Source: JAIVJM01 sp963816985 (GTDB taxonomy: Bacteria; Acidobacteriota; Blastocatellia; Pyrinomonadales; Pyrinomonadaceae). Taken from it: a stretch of 64,000 nt of DNA. The position numbers and the translations under genes are program-made. This document shows positions 1 through 7,966 of this stretch, one piece after another. The stretch lies in assembly GCA_963816985.1 (NCBI GenBank), contig CAWFMF010000004.1, positions 1,178,001 to 1,242,000 of the forward strand, given 5' to 3'. Positions within the stretch are counted from its first letter, which is position 1. Each line of letters starts with the position of its first letter. Below the pieces are notes generated by a model that ran no database searches, was not told where the DNA came from, and saw nothing but the letters and a program-made list of their open reading frames with translations.

Positions 1-657
1 CTGCGAGTCGAGCGAGACGAGCCCGTCGTTTTTGCCCTCGGCCTTCGTAATCTTGTCCCACGAAAGCTGAAGCAGCCCGAAGACGCGCGCGCGCTCCTCC
101 TCGTGCGACGCGTAGGTCTGGTAGAGCGCGACCTCGTTGTCGGCCTCCGTGGGCTCGGCCCGGTCGTTGAACCTCTTGCACTCGGCGGTCGTGAGGTCGA
201 GGAAGCCGTCGAGGTCTGTGAGGTCGCGGAACTTCTTCGCGGCCTCTTCGTCCTTGTGGGCGAGGCCCCAGTCGGCGAAGCTCGAACCCTTGTGCGGCGT
301 GCCGATGGTGGTGAGGCTGCACACGCGCGGGGCCATTCCGAGGTCAACGATCATGTGGCGCGCGTCGAGCCCGCCCATGCTGTGACCGATGATGTGCACC
401 TTCTGCTGCCCCGTGCTCTTGAGCACACTCTCGACGTTGGATTTCAACTCCCCGGCCCTCGCCCCGACGCTCCCGGCGAAGTCCACGGACGAGTGGAAGA
501 CCTGAAAGCCCTGCCCCGTGAGGTGCGTCTTGATGCCGCGGAAGTAGTGGAGGCGGTCGGGCACCTTGTCGGCGATGTCGAGCAGGCTGACGAAGTTCTC
601 GCGAAGAGCGTCGAAGCGCGCGATGCCGTGGGCGAGGACGATGGGGAAGGTCTTCAT
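1..657 (-). CDS. Lipase/esterase of the alpha/beta-hydrolase fold (3' end cut by window)
   Basis: The reading frame is open from an ATG at 657 to the window edge, 219 codons, so the C-terminus is missing. The N-terminus reads MKTFPIVLAHG, the usual first strand and oxyanion-loop HG of triacylglycerol lipases. Residues 91-96 are GHSMGG, the nucleophile elbow with Ser93, followed by a segment ending in IGTPHKG, which is typical of LipA/PGAP1-like lipases. There is no obvious signal peptide, so it is either cytoplasmic or its export is not visible. A strong ribosome binding site (AAGGAGAGAG) precedes the ATG. The Asp and His of the triad would lie in or beyond the missing part. Confident as a lipase-like hydrolase; the substrate is unknown. 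Confidence 0.8.
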   Translation of the reverse strand, partial: MKTFPIVLAHGIARFDALRENFVSLLDIADKVPDRLHYFRGIKTHLTGQGFQVFHSSVDFAGSVGARAGELKSNVESVLKSTGQQKVHIIGHSMGGLDARHMIVDLGMAPRVCSLTTIGTPHKGSSFADWGLAHKDEEAAKKFRDLTDLDGFLDLTTAECKRFNDRAEPTEADNEVALYQTYASHEEERARVFGLLQLSWDKITKAEGKNDGLVSLDSQ

Positions 658-806
658 CACTCTCTCCTTCACATGAGGCGGTCGGGAGGATTAAGGCGAG
701 GCGACTTGCGGGAGGCGCGGCCCTGCCGGTTCGTCAGGCGTGGAGTTATACCACGCCCCTCCGGGCGCGGGAATAAATTTTACCGACGGCGCGCGGCGCG
801 GGACTT

Positions 807-2489
807 TCAGTCGGCGGCGCTCTCGGCGCGGGCCGAGGGCGGCACGCGGCGGTAGCGGTGCGTGACGGGGCGGCGGCGACCGATGCCGATGGCGTTGCGC
901 GAGATGATGAGCGTCGGCGGCAGTTGCCGCCGCTTGAACTCGTTGGCGGGCGACTCCACGCGGTTGAGGATGTCGTAGGTGAGCGCGGGGTCGTGGCCCG
1001 CCTCGATGATCTCCTGCGGCGTCGCCTTCTTCTCGAAGTAGAGTTGGAGGATGGGGTCGAGCACGTCGTAGGGCGGCAGGGATTGGTCGTCGAACTGACC
1101 GGGCGCGAGTTCCGCCGAAGGCCGCTTCTCGACGATGGCGCGCGGGATGACTTCGCCGTCGCGGTTGTAGTGGCGAGCGAGCGTGAAGGCTTCGGTCTTC
1201 AGAACGTCGCCGATGACGGCGAGGCCGCCGTTCGTGTCGCCGTAGAGCGTGCAGTAGCCGAGCGCGAGTTCCGACTTGTTGCCGGTCGAGAGGAGCAGTC
1301 GGCCCTCGGCGTTCGAGATGCTCATCAGGATGTTGCCGCGCAGGCGCGACTGGATGTTCTGGCGCGCAAGCTCTTCGCCGCCCGTCTTCGGGTTCGAGAG
1401 GTTAAGCTCTTCGACCAGAACTTCGTAAGCCTTCGTGATGGGCAGCTCGACGACGGGCATCCCCAGATTCTTCGAGAGCGCGACGGAGTCCTCGACGCTC
1501 CCGCGCGAGGAGAAGGGCGAGGGCATCATCACGCCGAGGACGTTCTCGGCCCCCATCGCCTCGCACGCAATCGTCGCCACGAGCGCCGAGTCCACGCCGC
1601 CCGAAAGGCCGAGGACGGCGCGCGTGAAGCGGTTCTTGCGCGCGTAGTCGTGGACGCCGAGGACGAGCGCGCGGCGCACGGTCTCGATGTCGTCGCCGGG
1701 CAGGCACGCCTCGTCGCGCACGCCGCACTCCAAATCAACCGTCCCGACGAACTCCTCGAAGGGCGGCGCTTGCAGGATGGTCTCGCCCCGGCAGTCGGTG
1801 ACGAGGCTCGCGCCGTCGAAGATGATGCCGTCGTTGCCGCCGACGAGGTTGACGTAGACGACCGGCAACTTCGCCATCCGCGAGCGGTGCGCGACCATCG
1901 CGCACCGCTGACCCATCTTCGCCTTGTTGAAGGGCGAGGCGTTGGGCGAGACGACGACCGAAGCGCCCATCTCAATCACTTCGTCCGTCGGGTCGTGCGT
2001 GTAGAGCCGCTCGCGCCAGAAGGTCTTGTCGTTCCAGAAGTCCTCGCAGACGACGACGCCGAGTCGCTCCGCGCCGAGGTCGAAGAGGCGGCGTTCCTTC
2101 GACGACTCGAAATAGCGCGGGTCGTCGAAGACATCGTATTCGGGCAGCAAGGTTTTATCGGCGAAGCCGAGGAGTTTGCCGTCGCGGATGACCGCCGCCG
2201 AGTTGAAGAGCTTCCTGCCGGAAGTCTGGTTCGTCGGCCTCACCGTGCCGACGACCGCCGTGAGCCCCACCGTTGCCGGGATGATTCTTTCGAGCGGCGC
2301 GAGCGAAGACTGCGCGATGTCGCGGTCGAGGAACCAGTCGAGCGAGGTGTAGCCCTGCACGGCGACTTCGGGGAAGACGACGAGGTCTGAACGGTCGCCC
2401 CGTGCCTGCTCGATGGCGCGCAGGATTTTCTCCGTGTTGCCCTCGTAGTCGCCGTTCGTCGTGTTGATTTGTCCGATGGTGACGCGCAT
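807..2489 (-). CDS. nadE: Glutamine-hydrolysing NAD(+) synthase
   Basis: This is a two-domain enzyme making NAD+ from deamido-NAD+, ATP and glutamine in the cytoplasm. Residues 1-260 form a nitrilase-type glutaminase with the Glu-Lys-Cys triad visible as E41 (FPE), K112 (KTLLPEY) and C148 (VVVCEDFW). Residues from about 270 form the ATP-pyrophosphatase synthase domain with the P-loop SGGVDS at 296-301. At 560 residues it is full length for this family. The gene stands alone between a lipase and a membrane protein, with a 134-base gap upstream. The family assignment is secure. Confidence 0.95.
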   Translation of the reverse strand: MRVTIGQINTTNGDYEGNTEKILRAIEQARGDRSDLVVFPEVAVQGYTSLDWFLDRDIAQSSLAPLERIIPATVGLTAVVGTVRPTNQTSGRKLFNSAAVIRDGKLLGFADKTLLPEYDVFDDPRYFESSKERRLFDLGAERLGVVVCEDFWNDKTFWRERLYTHDPTDEVIEMGASVVVSPNASPFNKAKMGQRCAMVAHRSRMAKLPVVYVNLVGGNDGIIFDGASLVTDCRGETILQAPPFEEFVGTVDLECGVRDEACLPGDDIETVRRALVLGVHDYARKNRFTRAVLGLSGGVDSALVATIACEAMGAENVLGVMMPSPFSSRGSVEDSVALSKNLGMPVVELPITKAYEVLVEELNLSNPKTGGEELARQNIQSRLRGNILMSISNAEGRLLLSTGNKSELALGYCTLYGDTNGGLAVIGDVLKTEAFTLARHYNRDGEVIPRAIVEKRPSAELAPGQFDDQSLPPYDVLDPILQLYFEKKATPQEIIEAGHDPALTYDILNRVESPANEFKRRQLPPTLIISRNAIGIGRRRPVTHRYRRVPPSARAESAAD

Positions 2490-2623
2490 CCCCGGTCATC
2501 CTTCCGCGCACTGTGCTTTGAGAGATGATTCAAGGATAGCGGAAAAGAAGGGGAATGAAAACAGCCCCCGGCGGTCGCCTGTGGAACGCGCGGGGGCTGC
2601 GATGGGCTGTCTCGTGTGACGTG

Positions 2624-3283
2624 TCAGGCGGTGGCGGGCGGCGCTTCCTTGCCCTTGCGCCTGAGCACCCACCAGAGGTAAATCGTGAACCAGATGAGCA
2701 ACGCTAAGACCTGCGCGAAGAGGACGAAGATGTTCGGGCGGGCCGCCGGGCCGACGCTCACGGCCATGAGCACGAGCAGCCCGCCGACGATGAGCGTCGT
2801 GATGTAGAGCGTCAGGCGGACGGCCCTCACGCCCTCGCGCCAGCGCGGGAGCGTGAGCAGGAGGTAGACGACGTTGAAGACGAGCCCGGAGAAAATCAAG
2901 GCGTCGAGGAGGTTGCCGACGAACGACGGCATCCGCGTGTGGTTGTGCGAGAACCACGGCGCGATGACCAAGAGCGTGAAGGCGTAGGCGATTAGGGCCA
3001 GCCCGGCGGTGCGTAAGACTCTCATCATTCCGTCTCCTTCGAGAAAGCTGTCCAGACGTTGCTTCGGTGCCGTCCTCAACAAGTCGCCGAGCGCCTCGCG
3101 CCAGACCCTCAGAGACGCCCCGCGCCCGTCTTCCTTGTGCTCTTCTTCGCGGCAGCGGTCGGCGAAGACGAGCCTCATCTCGCGCCCGTACTCGCGCCGG
3201 AACTCGCGCGGGTAGGCGGCCAAGAGCAGCGCGTAGAGGCGCGCGGAGAACGCCCGGTCTTTTTTCGTCGAGGTCTTCAACAT
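2624..3283 (-). CDS. Four-helix membrane protein downstream of PadR
   Basis: About 219 residues. The cytoplasmic N-terminal part (AYPREFRREYGREM) resembles the prefix segment found at the start of acidobacterial MacB-like permeases. It is followed by four hydrophobic segments in the C-terminal two thirds, so this looks like the prefix fused to a small membrane domain rather than to a permease. An upstream GTG at 3304 overlaps the PadR stop as GTGA and could allow coupled translation. I chose the ATG at 3283 because it has a GGAG site eight bases upstream. It is very likely co-transcribed with and controlled by the PadR regulator. No enzymatic motif is visible; function unknown. Confidence 0.75.
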   Translation of the reverse strand: MLKTSTKKDRAFSARLYALLLAAYPREFRREYGREMRLVFADRCREEEHKEDGRGASLRVWREALGDLLRTAPKQRLDSFLEGDGMMRVLRTAGLALIAYAFTLLVIAPWFSHNHTRMPSFVGNLLDALIFSGLVFNVVYLLLTLPRWREGVRAVRLTLYITTLIVGGLLVLMAVSVGPAARPNIFVLFAQVLALLIWFTIYLWWVLRRKGKEAPPATA

Positions 3284-3300
3284 CAAATCACTCCGCCCCC

Positions 3301-3654
3301 TCACGCGCGTGAGAGGAGGCGCTTCTCGCGCGCCACCGAGACTAACTGCTCAAGCCTTCGCGCCTCAGCCGAGACGACGCGGTGGCCGAAGTCCGTGAGG
3401 CGGTAATAACGACGCCGCTCGTCGTCGGCCTCCCGGTCGGGGCGCTCGTCCGACACGACTACCAAGCCTTCCAACAGCATCCGCTTGATGCCGCCGTAGA
3501 GCGTCCCCGCGCCGAGCCGCAGCTTCCCTTCGGTGCGCACTTCGACCTCCTTGATGATGCCGTAGCCGTGCCGCTCGGCGTCCACCAGCGCCAGCAGCAC
3601 GTGGAACACGGCGGGCGTCAAAGGCAACAACTCTTCCGGGTCTCGCTTGGCCAT
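3301..3654 (-). CDS. PadR-family transcriptional regulator
   Basis: A 117-residue winged-helix protein of the short PadR type. The segment HGYGIIKEVEVRTEGKLRL followed by GAGTLYGGIKRML is the family hallmark helix-turn-helix, and ERRRYYRLTDFG is the wing. PadR proteins are ligand-responsive repressors, commonly of transporter or membrane-protein genes. Here the downstream gene is a small membrane protein that overlaps or abuts it, so the pair is probably an autoregulated operon. A tandem dyad site immediately upstream (3680-3718) supports this. The effector is unknown. Confidence 0.93.
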   Translation of the reverse strand: MAKRDPEELLPLTPAVFHVLLALVDAERHGYGIIKEVEVRTEGKLRLGAGTLYGGIKRMLLEGLVVVSDERPDREADDERRRYYRLTDFGHRVVSAEARRLEQLVSVAREKRLLSRA

Positions 3655-3679
3655 CCCCTCACCTTAAAGTTCAACAAAC

Positions 3680-3718
3680 TATATCGAGCGGCGATACAGT
3701 ATATCGCGGCGCGATACA
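3680..3718. promoter_or_regulatory. Tandem dyad operator, probable PadR binding site
   Basis: Two 19-base copies stand 20 bases apart at 3680-3698 and 3700-3718. Each has the form TATATCG-N5-CGATACA, an imperfect dyad, and they differ only at a few central bases. They lie 26 bases upstream of the padR start codon, where a repressor would cover the promoter. The dyad half-site and position fit PadR-type operators; binding itself is inferred. Confidence 0.65.
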
Positions 3719-3833
3719 TGTCAACTATTTTTTTCGGCTCGATTTAAAGGCGCGTAGCGTCGTGTTCGAGGGAACAATTACGGCGGTCTTTTGTCTAACG
3801 AAAGAGATTCGAAGCAGGAAGGGAGAGACGTTG

Positions 3834-4295
3834 ATGGGAACCGCTTGGAAGGGATTCTTGGCCGCGTTCGTCCTTTTTCTTCTCTCCTGCGCGGCCTGTC
3901 ACTACGGGCTGCGGGGCTCGCTCATTACCATCCCGCCCGAAGAGCTTGCGGATGATGGGCCGGTCGCGTGCGGCGTGAACGTCCGCGGTCTGGACGAAGT
4001 GGACTTGGGGGCCGCGCTGTTCCTCGCGTCGGCCTCGGTCGCTGCCGGAGGGGCGATGCGTTGGTGGCGCGAGGGCGTCGTCGGCGAGGGCGTCGTCAGA
4101 ACTCCTCTGCTCGACTTGTATGGGGATGCGGCGGCGAGCGCCGGGGCAATCGAAGGGACTCAAGACACGTCGCGAGAGGAAACGCCCGCGCCCCCGGCGG
4201 AGACGAAGACGCCGCCGCCTCAATACGCGCCGCCGTTCACGAACTTCGACGAGCAGGGGCTCTCGCCGCTCGAAAGGATTCTGGCGGAGGGGTAA
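3834..4295 (+). CDS. Hypothetical protein with N-terminal signal or membrane anchor
   Basis: About 153 residues from the ATG at 3834, chosen because GGGAGAG lies eight bases upstream; the open frame continues 72 bases further back without a better site. The N-terminus has a hydrophobic stretch (GFLAAFVLFLLSCAACHYG) that could be a lipoprotein signal or a membrane anchor. A second weakly hydrophobic stretch follows near residue 70, then a Pro/Thr/Glu-rich tail. It lies between padR (divergent) and the kinase gene (convergent, 28 bases between ends). I do not recognise the family. Confidence 0.55.
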   Translation: MGTAWKGFLAAFVLFLLSCAACHYGLRGSLITIPPEELADDGPVACGVNVRGLDEVDLGAALFLASASVAAGGAMRWWREGVVGEGVVRTPLLDLYGDAAASAGAIEGTQDTSREETPAPPAETKTPPPQYAPPFTNFDEQGLSPLERILAEG

Positions 4296-4323
4296 TTCGC
4301 GGGCCGCGCGAACGCGCCGGAAG

Positions 4324-7206
4324 TTATCTGAAGTCTTTAATCAGCACGAGGTCGGTGGTGGCCGTGCCGCGCGAGACGGCGAGGAGTTTGCCGTCTCGCG
4401 CCCACGCGAAGCGGTAGACGAAGTCGGACTTCCAGTCGGTCAACCGGCGGGGCTTGCTGCCGCCCGCGAGCGGCAGACGCCAGACGTTGCCGACGCCCTC
4501 GTCGGTGGCGACGTAGTCTATGCCCTGCCCGTCGGGCGACCAGTCGCGCGCGTCGAGCATCTCGGCGGGCACGTCCATCACCTGCGCGGGCTCGCCGCCC
4601 GCCGCCGGGAAGAGGTAGAGCTTGAGAGGCGCGTTCGGCTCCGACTCCTGATGCAGCGAGAAGAAGCGCTTCCCGTCGGGCGAGAGACGGACGTAGCCGA
4701 TCTTCTCTTCCTGCACCTTCACGGGCTCGCCGCCTTCGATGGAGAGTCGCCAGAAGGCAGGCTTGCCGCCGCCCGTGCGCTCGCGCGCCATGAAGTAAAT
4801 CCACTGCGAGTCGGGCGAGAACTGGAAGACGTCGCCGCCGTCAACGTTGCTGAGAAGCTCTTTGGCGTTGCTCCCGTCGGCGTTCATCCGCCAGACGCCC
4901 CAGCCGACGGCGCGGTTCGAGCGGAAGACGATGAAGCGACCGTCGGGCGAGGTCGTGGGGCTCGTGTCGCTCGACTGGTCGAAGGTCAGTTGGCGAGAGC
5001 CCGTCGCGTCGGCGTTCGTCACCCAGATGTCCACGTTGCCGCTCGCGTCCGAGTCGTAGACGATGCGCCCGTCCGGGAGCCAAGAGATGCTGCGCGCGCC
5101 GTTCGTCCCCGTCGAAGTTATCTGCCGAGCGCGCTTATCATCGCCTTCGGGCGCGACCCAGATGTTGGCGGTGTCCCAGCCCTGCTTGGCGAGGATGGTG
5201 CGCGAGTCGGCGGTGAGGCTCACGCCGACGTAGTTGTTCACGTCGTTGGTAATCTTCTGCGGCTCGCCGCCGGGGTACGAGACGTGCCAGAGCTGCATCG
5301 GCGTGCCCGGCATCGAGGCGCGGTCTTTGGCGTTGGTCACAAGGCCGCTCCCGTCCGCGAGCCAAGCGAGCGAGCCCATCGAGCGCCAGCGCGCCGGGGA
5401 GACTTTCCTCACCTCCTTGTCCGAGACGTTAACCGCATCAATGTTGACGTAGTAGCCTTCCGCGTCTATCCCCGCGAGCGTGTAAGCGATGACCGCGCCG
5501 TCGGGCGACCACGCCGGGTTGTCTATCCTCTGCTGCTGTTTGTAGGAGGCGAGCGTCTGCTCGTTCGTCCCGTCCTCGTTGGCGACGACGAGCGTGTCCT
5601 CGTTCGTGCGCGGCAGATGCCTGCGGAAGGCGAGTCGCTTGCCGTCGGGCGAGAGCGTCACTCCGCTGTCCACGTCGAAGACGAGCTTCTGCGGGTCGCC
5701 GCCGAGCAGAGAGACGCGGTACAGCTCGCGGAAGGCTTGGCCTTTGCGGCCCGTGACGTAATAGACGTAGCCGCCGTCGTGCGAGAAGGCGGGCGAGCCC
5801 GCGAAGTTGATGTTGTTGTCGGGCGGGACTATCTCGCGCTCGTTGGTCGTCGCCAGTTGCCTGAGCCGCAGGCTCGAACGCCCCGCCTCCCAGACGACGC
5901 GCGCCGCGTACTTGCCGTCGGGCGAGATGGCGGCCCACACGGTCGCGCCGCTCGCCGGGACTTTCGAGAGCTTCATCGAGCCGAGCGGGGCGAAGCGCGC
6001 GCCGCCGCCGTTCCGGCCCCACCAGCCGGAGCGGTAGAGCCCGTAAGACAGAGCGACGACCGCGAGGAACGAGAAGAGCAGACCGACGACTAAGAGCTTG
6101 CCTCTTCGCTCGCCCCGCCGCGCGTCGGCGACTCCCATGCCGGTCGCCATGTTCGTTCGCGTGTTGACTTCGCCGGAGCGCAAGGTCGTGCGGTGCATCG
6201 AGCCGAGCGTGCGCGACATACCGCCGCCGGAGACGGTCGAGCCGTCGCCGCTGAGGCTCGACACGTCAGGCGAGAGCGTGTGGTCAAGACTGCCCCCTGC
6301 GTCCAAGCGTCGCTTAATCCTATTTAGCTTGGCGAGCATCTGCTTCGAGGTCTGGAAGCGCGCCTCTCGGTCTTTCGTCAACGCGTCCGAGACGATCTCC
6401 TGCAAAGCCTCCGGCGCTTCCGGCATGTAGGCCGCGAGCGGTTCGGGCTCGTCATCCAGAATCGAGACGATGGCGTGGCTCGCCGACTTGCCGCGAAAAG
6501 GGAGATGCCCGGTCAGCATCTCGTAGAGCACGACTCCGAGGCTCCAGATGTCCGTGCGCGCGTCCACCTCCGCGCCGCTCGCCTGTTCGGGCGACATGTA
6601 AGAGACCGTGCCCATCACCGCGCCCGCCTCGGTCATCAAAAGCGCGCGAGTGTCGGCCTGCGTGTCCACCGCGCCCGCCGGACGCCCCGAAACCTTCGCC
6701 ACGCCGAAGTCCAGAACCTTCACGTAGCCGTCGCGCCGGAGCATGATGTTCTCCGGCTTGATGTCCCGGTGAACAACGCCCGCCGCGTGCGCCTCGACGA
6801 GCGCGCTCGCCACCTGTATGACGACATCGAAGACCTCGCCGAGCTTCAGCCTTCGAGACTTCAAGTGCTCGCGCAGCGTCACGCCGTCCACCAGCTCGGT
6901 GGCGAAGAAGCGGCGACCGTCCGACGTTTGGCCGATGTCGTAGACCGTCAGGATGTTCGGGTGGTTGATCGCCGAGGCGGCGAGCGCCTCCTGCTCGAAA
7001 CGCCGCATCCGCTTCGGGTCGGAGGCGATGTCGGCGGGCAAAAACTTGAGCGCCACGGGCCGCTTCAGCTCCGTGTCGAAGGCGCGGTACACCTCTCCCA
7101 TCCCGCCCGTGCCGAGCAGTGTCTGAATCTCGTATCTGCCGATGCGCTCTCCGGCTTCCAGTGTCATTTGAAGTTCGATGAAGTCCTGACTCTGATGCGA
7201 GCCCAT
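4324..7206 (-). CDS. Membrane Ser/Thr protein kinase with TolB-like (PD40) beta-propeller sensor
   Basis: The 960-residue protein starts with a complete Hanks-type kinase: glycine loop LGTGGMG at 31-37, lysine K54, catalytic loop HRDIKPEN at 146-153, DFG at 167-169 and SPEQ at 195-198. A Ser/Thr-rich juxtamembrane region leads to one transmembrane helix at about 370-393. The remainder is a periplasmic beta-propeller of repeated SPDG(K/R) blades of the TolB/PD40 type. Such kinases are numerous in Acidobacteriota; the propeller presumably senses an extracellular ligand. A start at residue 14 (7167) is equally possible, since neither ATG has a good ribosome site. It appears to be a single-gene unit. 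Confidence 0.93.
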   Translation of the reverse strand: MGSHQSQDFIELQMTLEAGERIGRYEIQTLLGTGGMGEVYRAFDTELKRPVALKFLPADIASDPKRMRRFEQEALAASAINHPNILTVYDIGQTSDGRRFFATELVDGVTLREHLKSRRLKLGEVFDVVIQVASALVEAHAAGVVHRDIKPENIMLRRDGYVKVLDFGVAKVSGRPAGAVDTQADTRALLMTEAGAVMGTVSYMSPEQASGAEVDARTDIWSLGVVLYEMLTGHLPFRGKSASHAIVSILDDEPEPLAAYMPEAPEALQEIVSDALTKDREARFQTSKQMLAKLNRIKRRLDAGGSLDHTLSPDVSSLSGDGSTVSGGGMSRTLGSMHRTTLRSGEVNTRTNMATGMGVADARRGERRGKLLVVGLLFSFLAVVALSYGLYRSGWWGRNGGGARFAPLGSMKLSKVPASGATVWAAISPDGKYAARVVWEAGRSSLRLRQLATTNEREIVPPDNNINFAGSPAFSHDGGYVYYVTGRKGQAFRELYRVSLLGGDPQKLVFDVDSGVTLSPDGKRLAFRRHLPRTNEDTLVVANEDGTNEQTLASYKQQQRIDNPAWSPDGAVIAYTLAGIDAEGYYVNIDAVNVSDKEVRKVSPARWRSMGSLAWLADGSGLVTNAKDRASMPGTPMQLWHVSYPGGEPQKITNDVNNYVGVSLTADSRTILAKQGWDTANIWVAPEGDDKRARQITSTGTNGARSISWLPDGRIVYDSDASGNVDIWVTNADATGSRQLTFDQSSDTSPTTSPDGRFIVFRSNRAVGWGVWRMNADGSNAKELLSNVDGGDVFQFSPDSQWIYFMARERTGGGKPAFWRLSIEGGEPVKVQEEKIGYVRLSPDGKRFFSLHQESEPNAPLKLYLFPAAGGEPAQVMDVPAEMLDARDWSPDGQGIDYVATDEGVGNVWRLPLAGGSKPRRLTDWKSDFVYRFAWARDGKLLAVSRGTATTDLVLIKDFR

Positions 7207-7493
7207 TCTAAAGCGTAGCCACCGAGAAAGGAATTACGAAGTGATGAACGGGGAGTGACGAGTGATGAAATGGATTTTTATACACGATTCTGCACCCGCG
7301 TCCCGCAAACGAATTCCCCGGCAACAATACGCGCCCGCGTGTGTATGACACAAAAATCCATCCGACGGATGAGTTGCTAATCTTTATCGAGGAACGGCGC
7401 GTCTGCCCTTCGTGTGGCACTACACTCGCCTAGAGTTTTGCCTTACCATAGGTTCTAACCTCACGTAACAATTGCAAGGCAAAGCCGATGTGA
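7207..7493. other. Non-coding stretch upstream of the kinase gene
   Basis: No gene is supported here. Just upstream of the kinase is a short run of 7-base-like units (7229-7260) reminiscent of the heptad repeats elsewhere in the window. An imperfect inverted repeat follows, 7270-7285 (ATGGATTTTTATACAC) against the region ending at 7361 (CACAAAAATCCAT). The promoter of the kinase gene presumably lies here but no convincing -35/-10 pair was seen. Confidence 0.4.
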
Positions 7494-7682
7494 GTCGCCG
7501 ATGAAACAACGCACTTCGGCGACTGGAGCGAGACGCTCGAACAGGCGCGGGGGAGCGTCCGTCTGGAAGAGTTCCGCAAAGCCTTCGCGGGCGATTCGAC
7601 GGTGAGGAAATTTCTCTTCGACATCTACGTCACGTCGCCTTCAATCGCCGCCGCATTCCGCGAAGCGACGGCGAAGCGGTAA
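7494..7682 (+). pseudogene. Orphan C-terminal coding fragment
   Basis: An in-frame stretch of 62 codons ends in a normal TAA at 7680-7682 and has protein-like composition, for example SVRLEEFRKAFAGDSTVRKF. It is preceded in frame by a stop at 7491-7493 and has no ATG or ribosome site. It looks like the tail of a decayed gene. I do not recognise the parent family. Confidence 0.3.
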
Positions 7683-7735
7683 CACTTCAACGCTGTCCAC
7701 GTCCTTCTAAGGGCATTTTAAAAGCCCACGGAGTG

Positions 7736-7927
7736 GGCGGAATAATTTAGCCCACGGCGCGAGCCGTGGGAATAATCGTCAGTTAAAAACATCCGAGCCC
7801 CGGAGGGGCGAAAGAAATTCAATTCGATCCTTATAAGTCGAATTGAATTTCTTTCGCCCCTCCGGGGCTAAACTTTTTCTTCGTTGCTATGTCCCACGGC
7901 TCGCGCCGTGGGCTAAATTATTCCGCC
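7736..7927. repeat. Large nested inverted repeat (36-bp outer, 32-bp inner stems)
   Basis: The outer arms 7736-7771 and 7892-7927 are perfect 36-base complements containing the self-dyad CCCACGGCGCGAGCCGTGGG. Nested inside, 7796-7827 and 7838-7869 are perfect 32-base complements around a 10-base loop. Single-base units GAGCCCC and GGGGCT also recur just outside. It lies at the 3' end of hyuB. It resembles a non-autonomous palindromic element and has a smaller cousin at 14770-14957. Confidence 0.9.
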
Positions 7928-7966
7928 CCCTTCGGGGGCTCATGGATTACTTCTCATAATAATTTC

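Noticed and set aside
4120..6093. A 657-codon open frame on the plus strand
   Set aside because: It is the antisense shadow of the kinase beta-propeller; Arg/Ala-rich with no motifs or ribosome site. Similar long shadows at 858-2390, 7889-9223, 27862-29196, 31888-33333, 33546-34895, 44052-45143 and 51021-52550 were rejected for the same reason.
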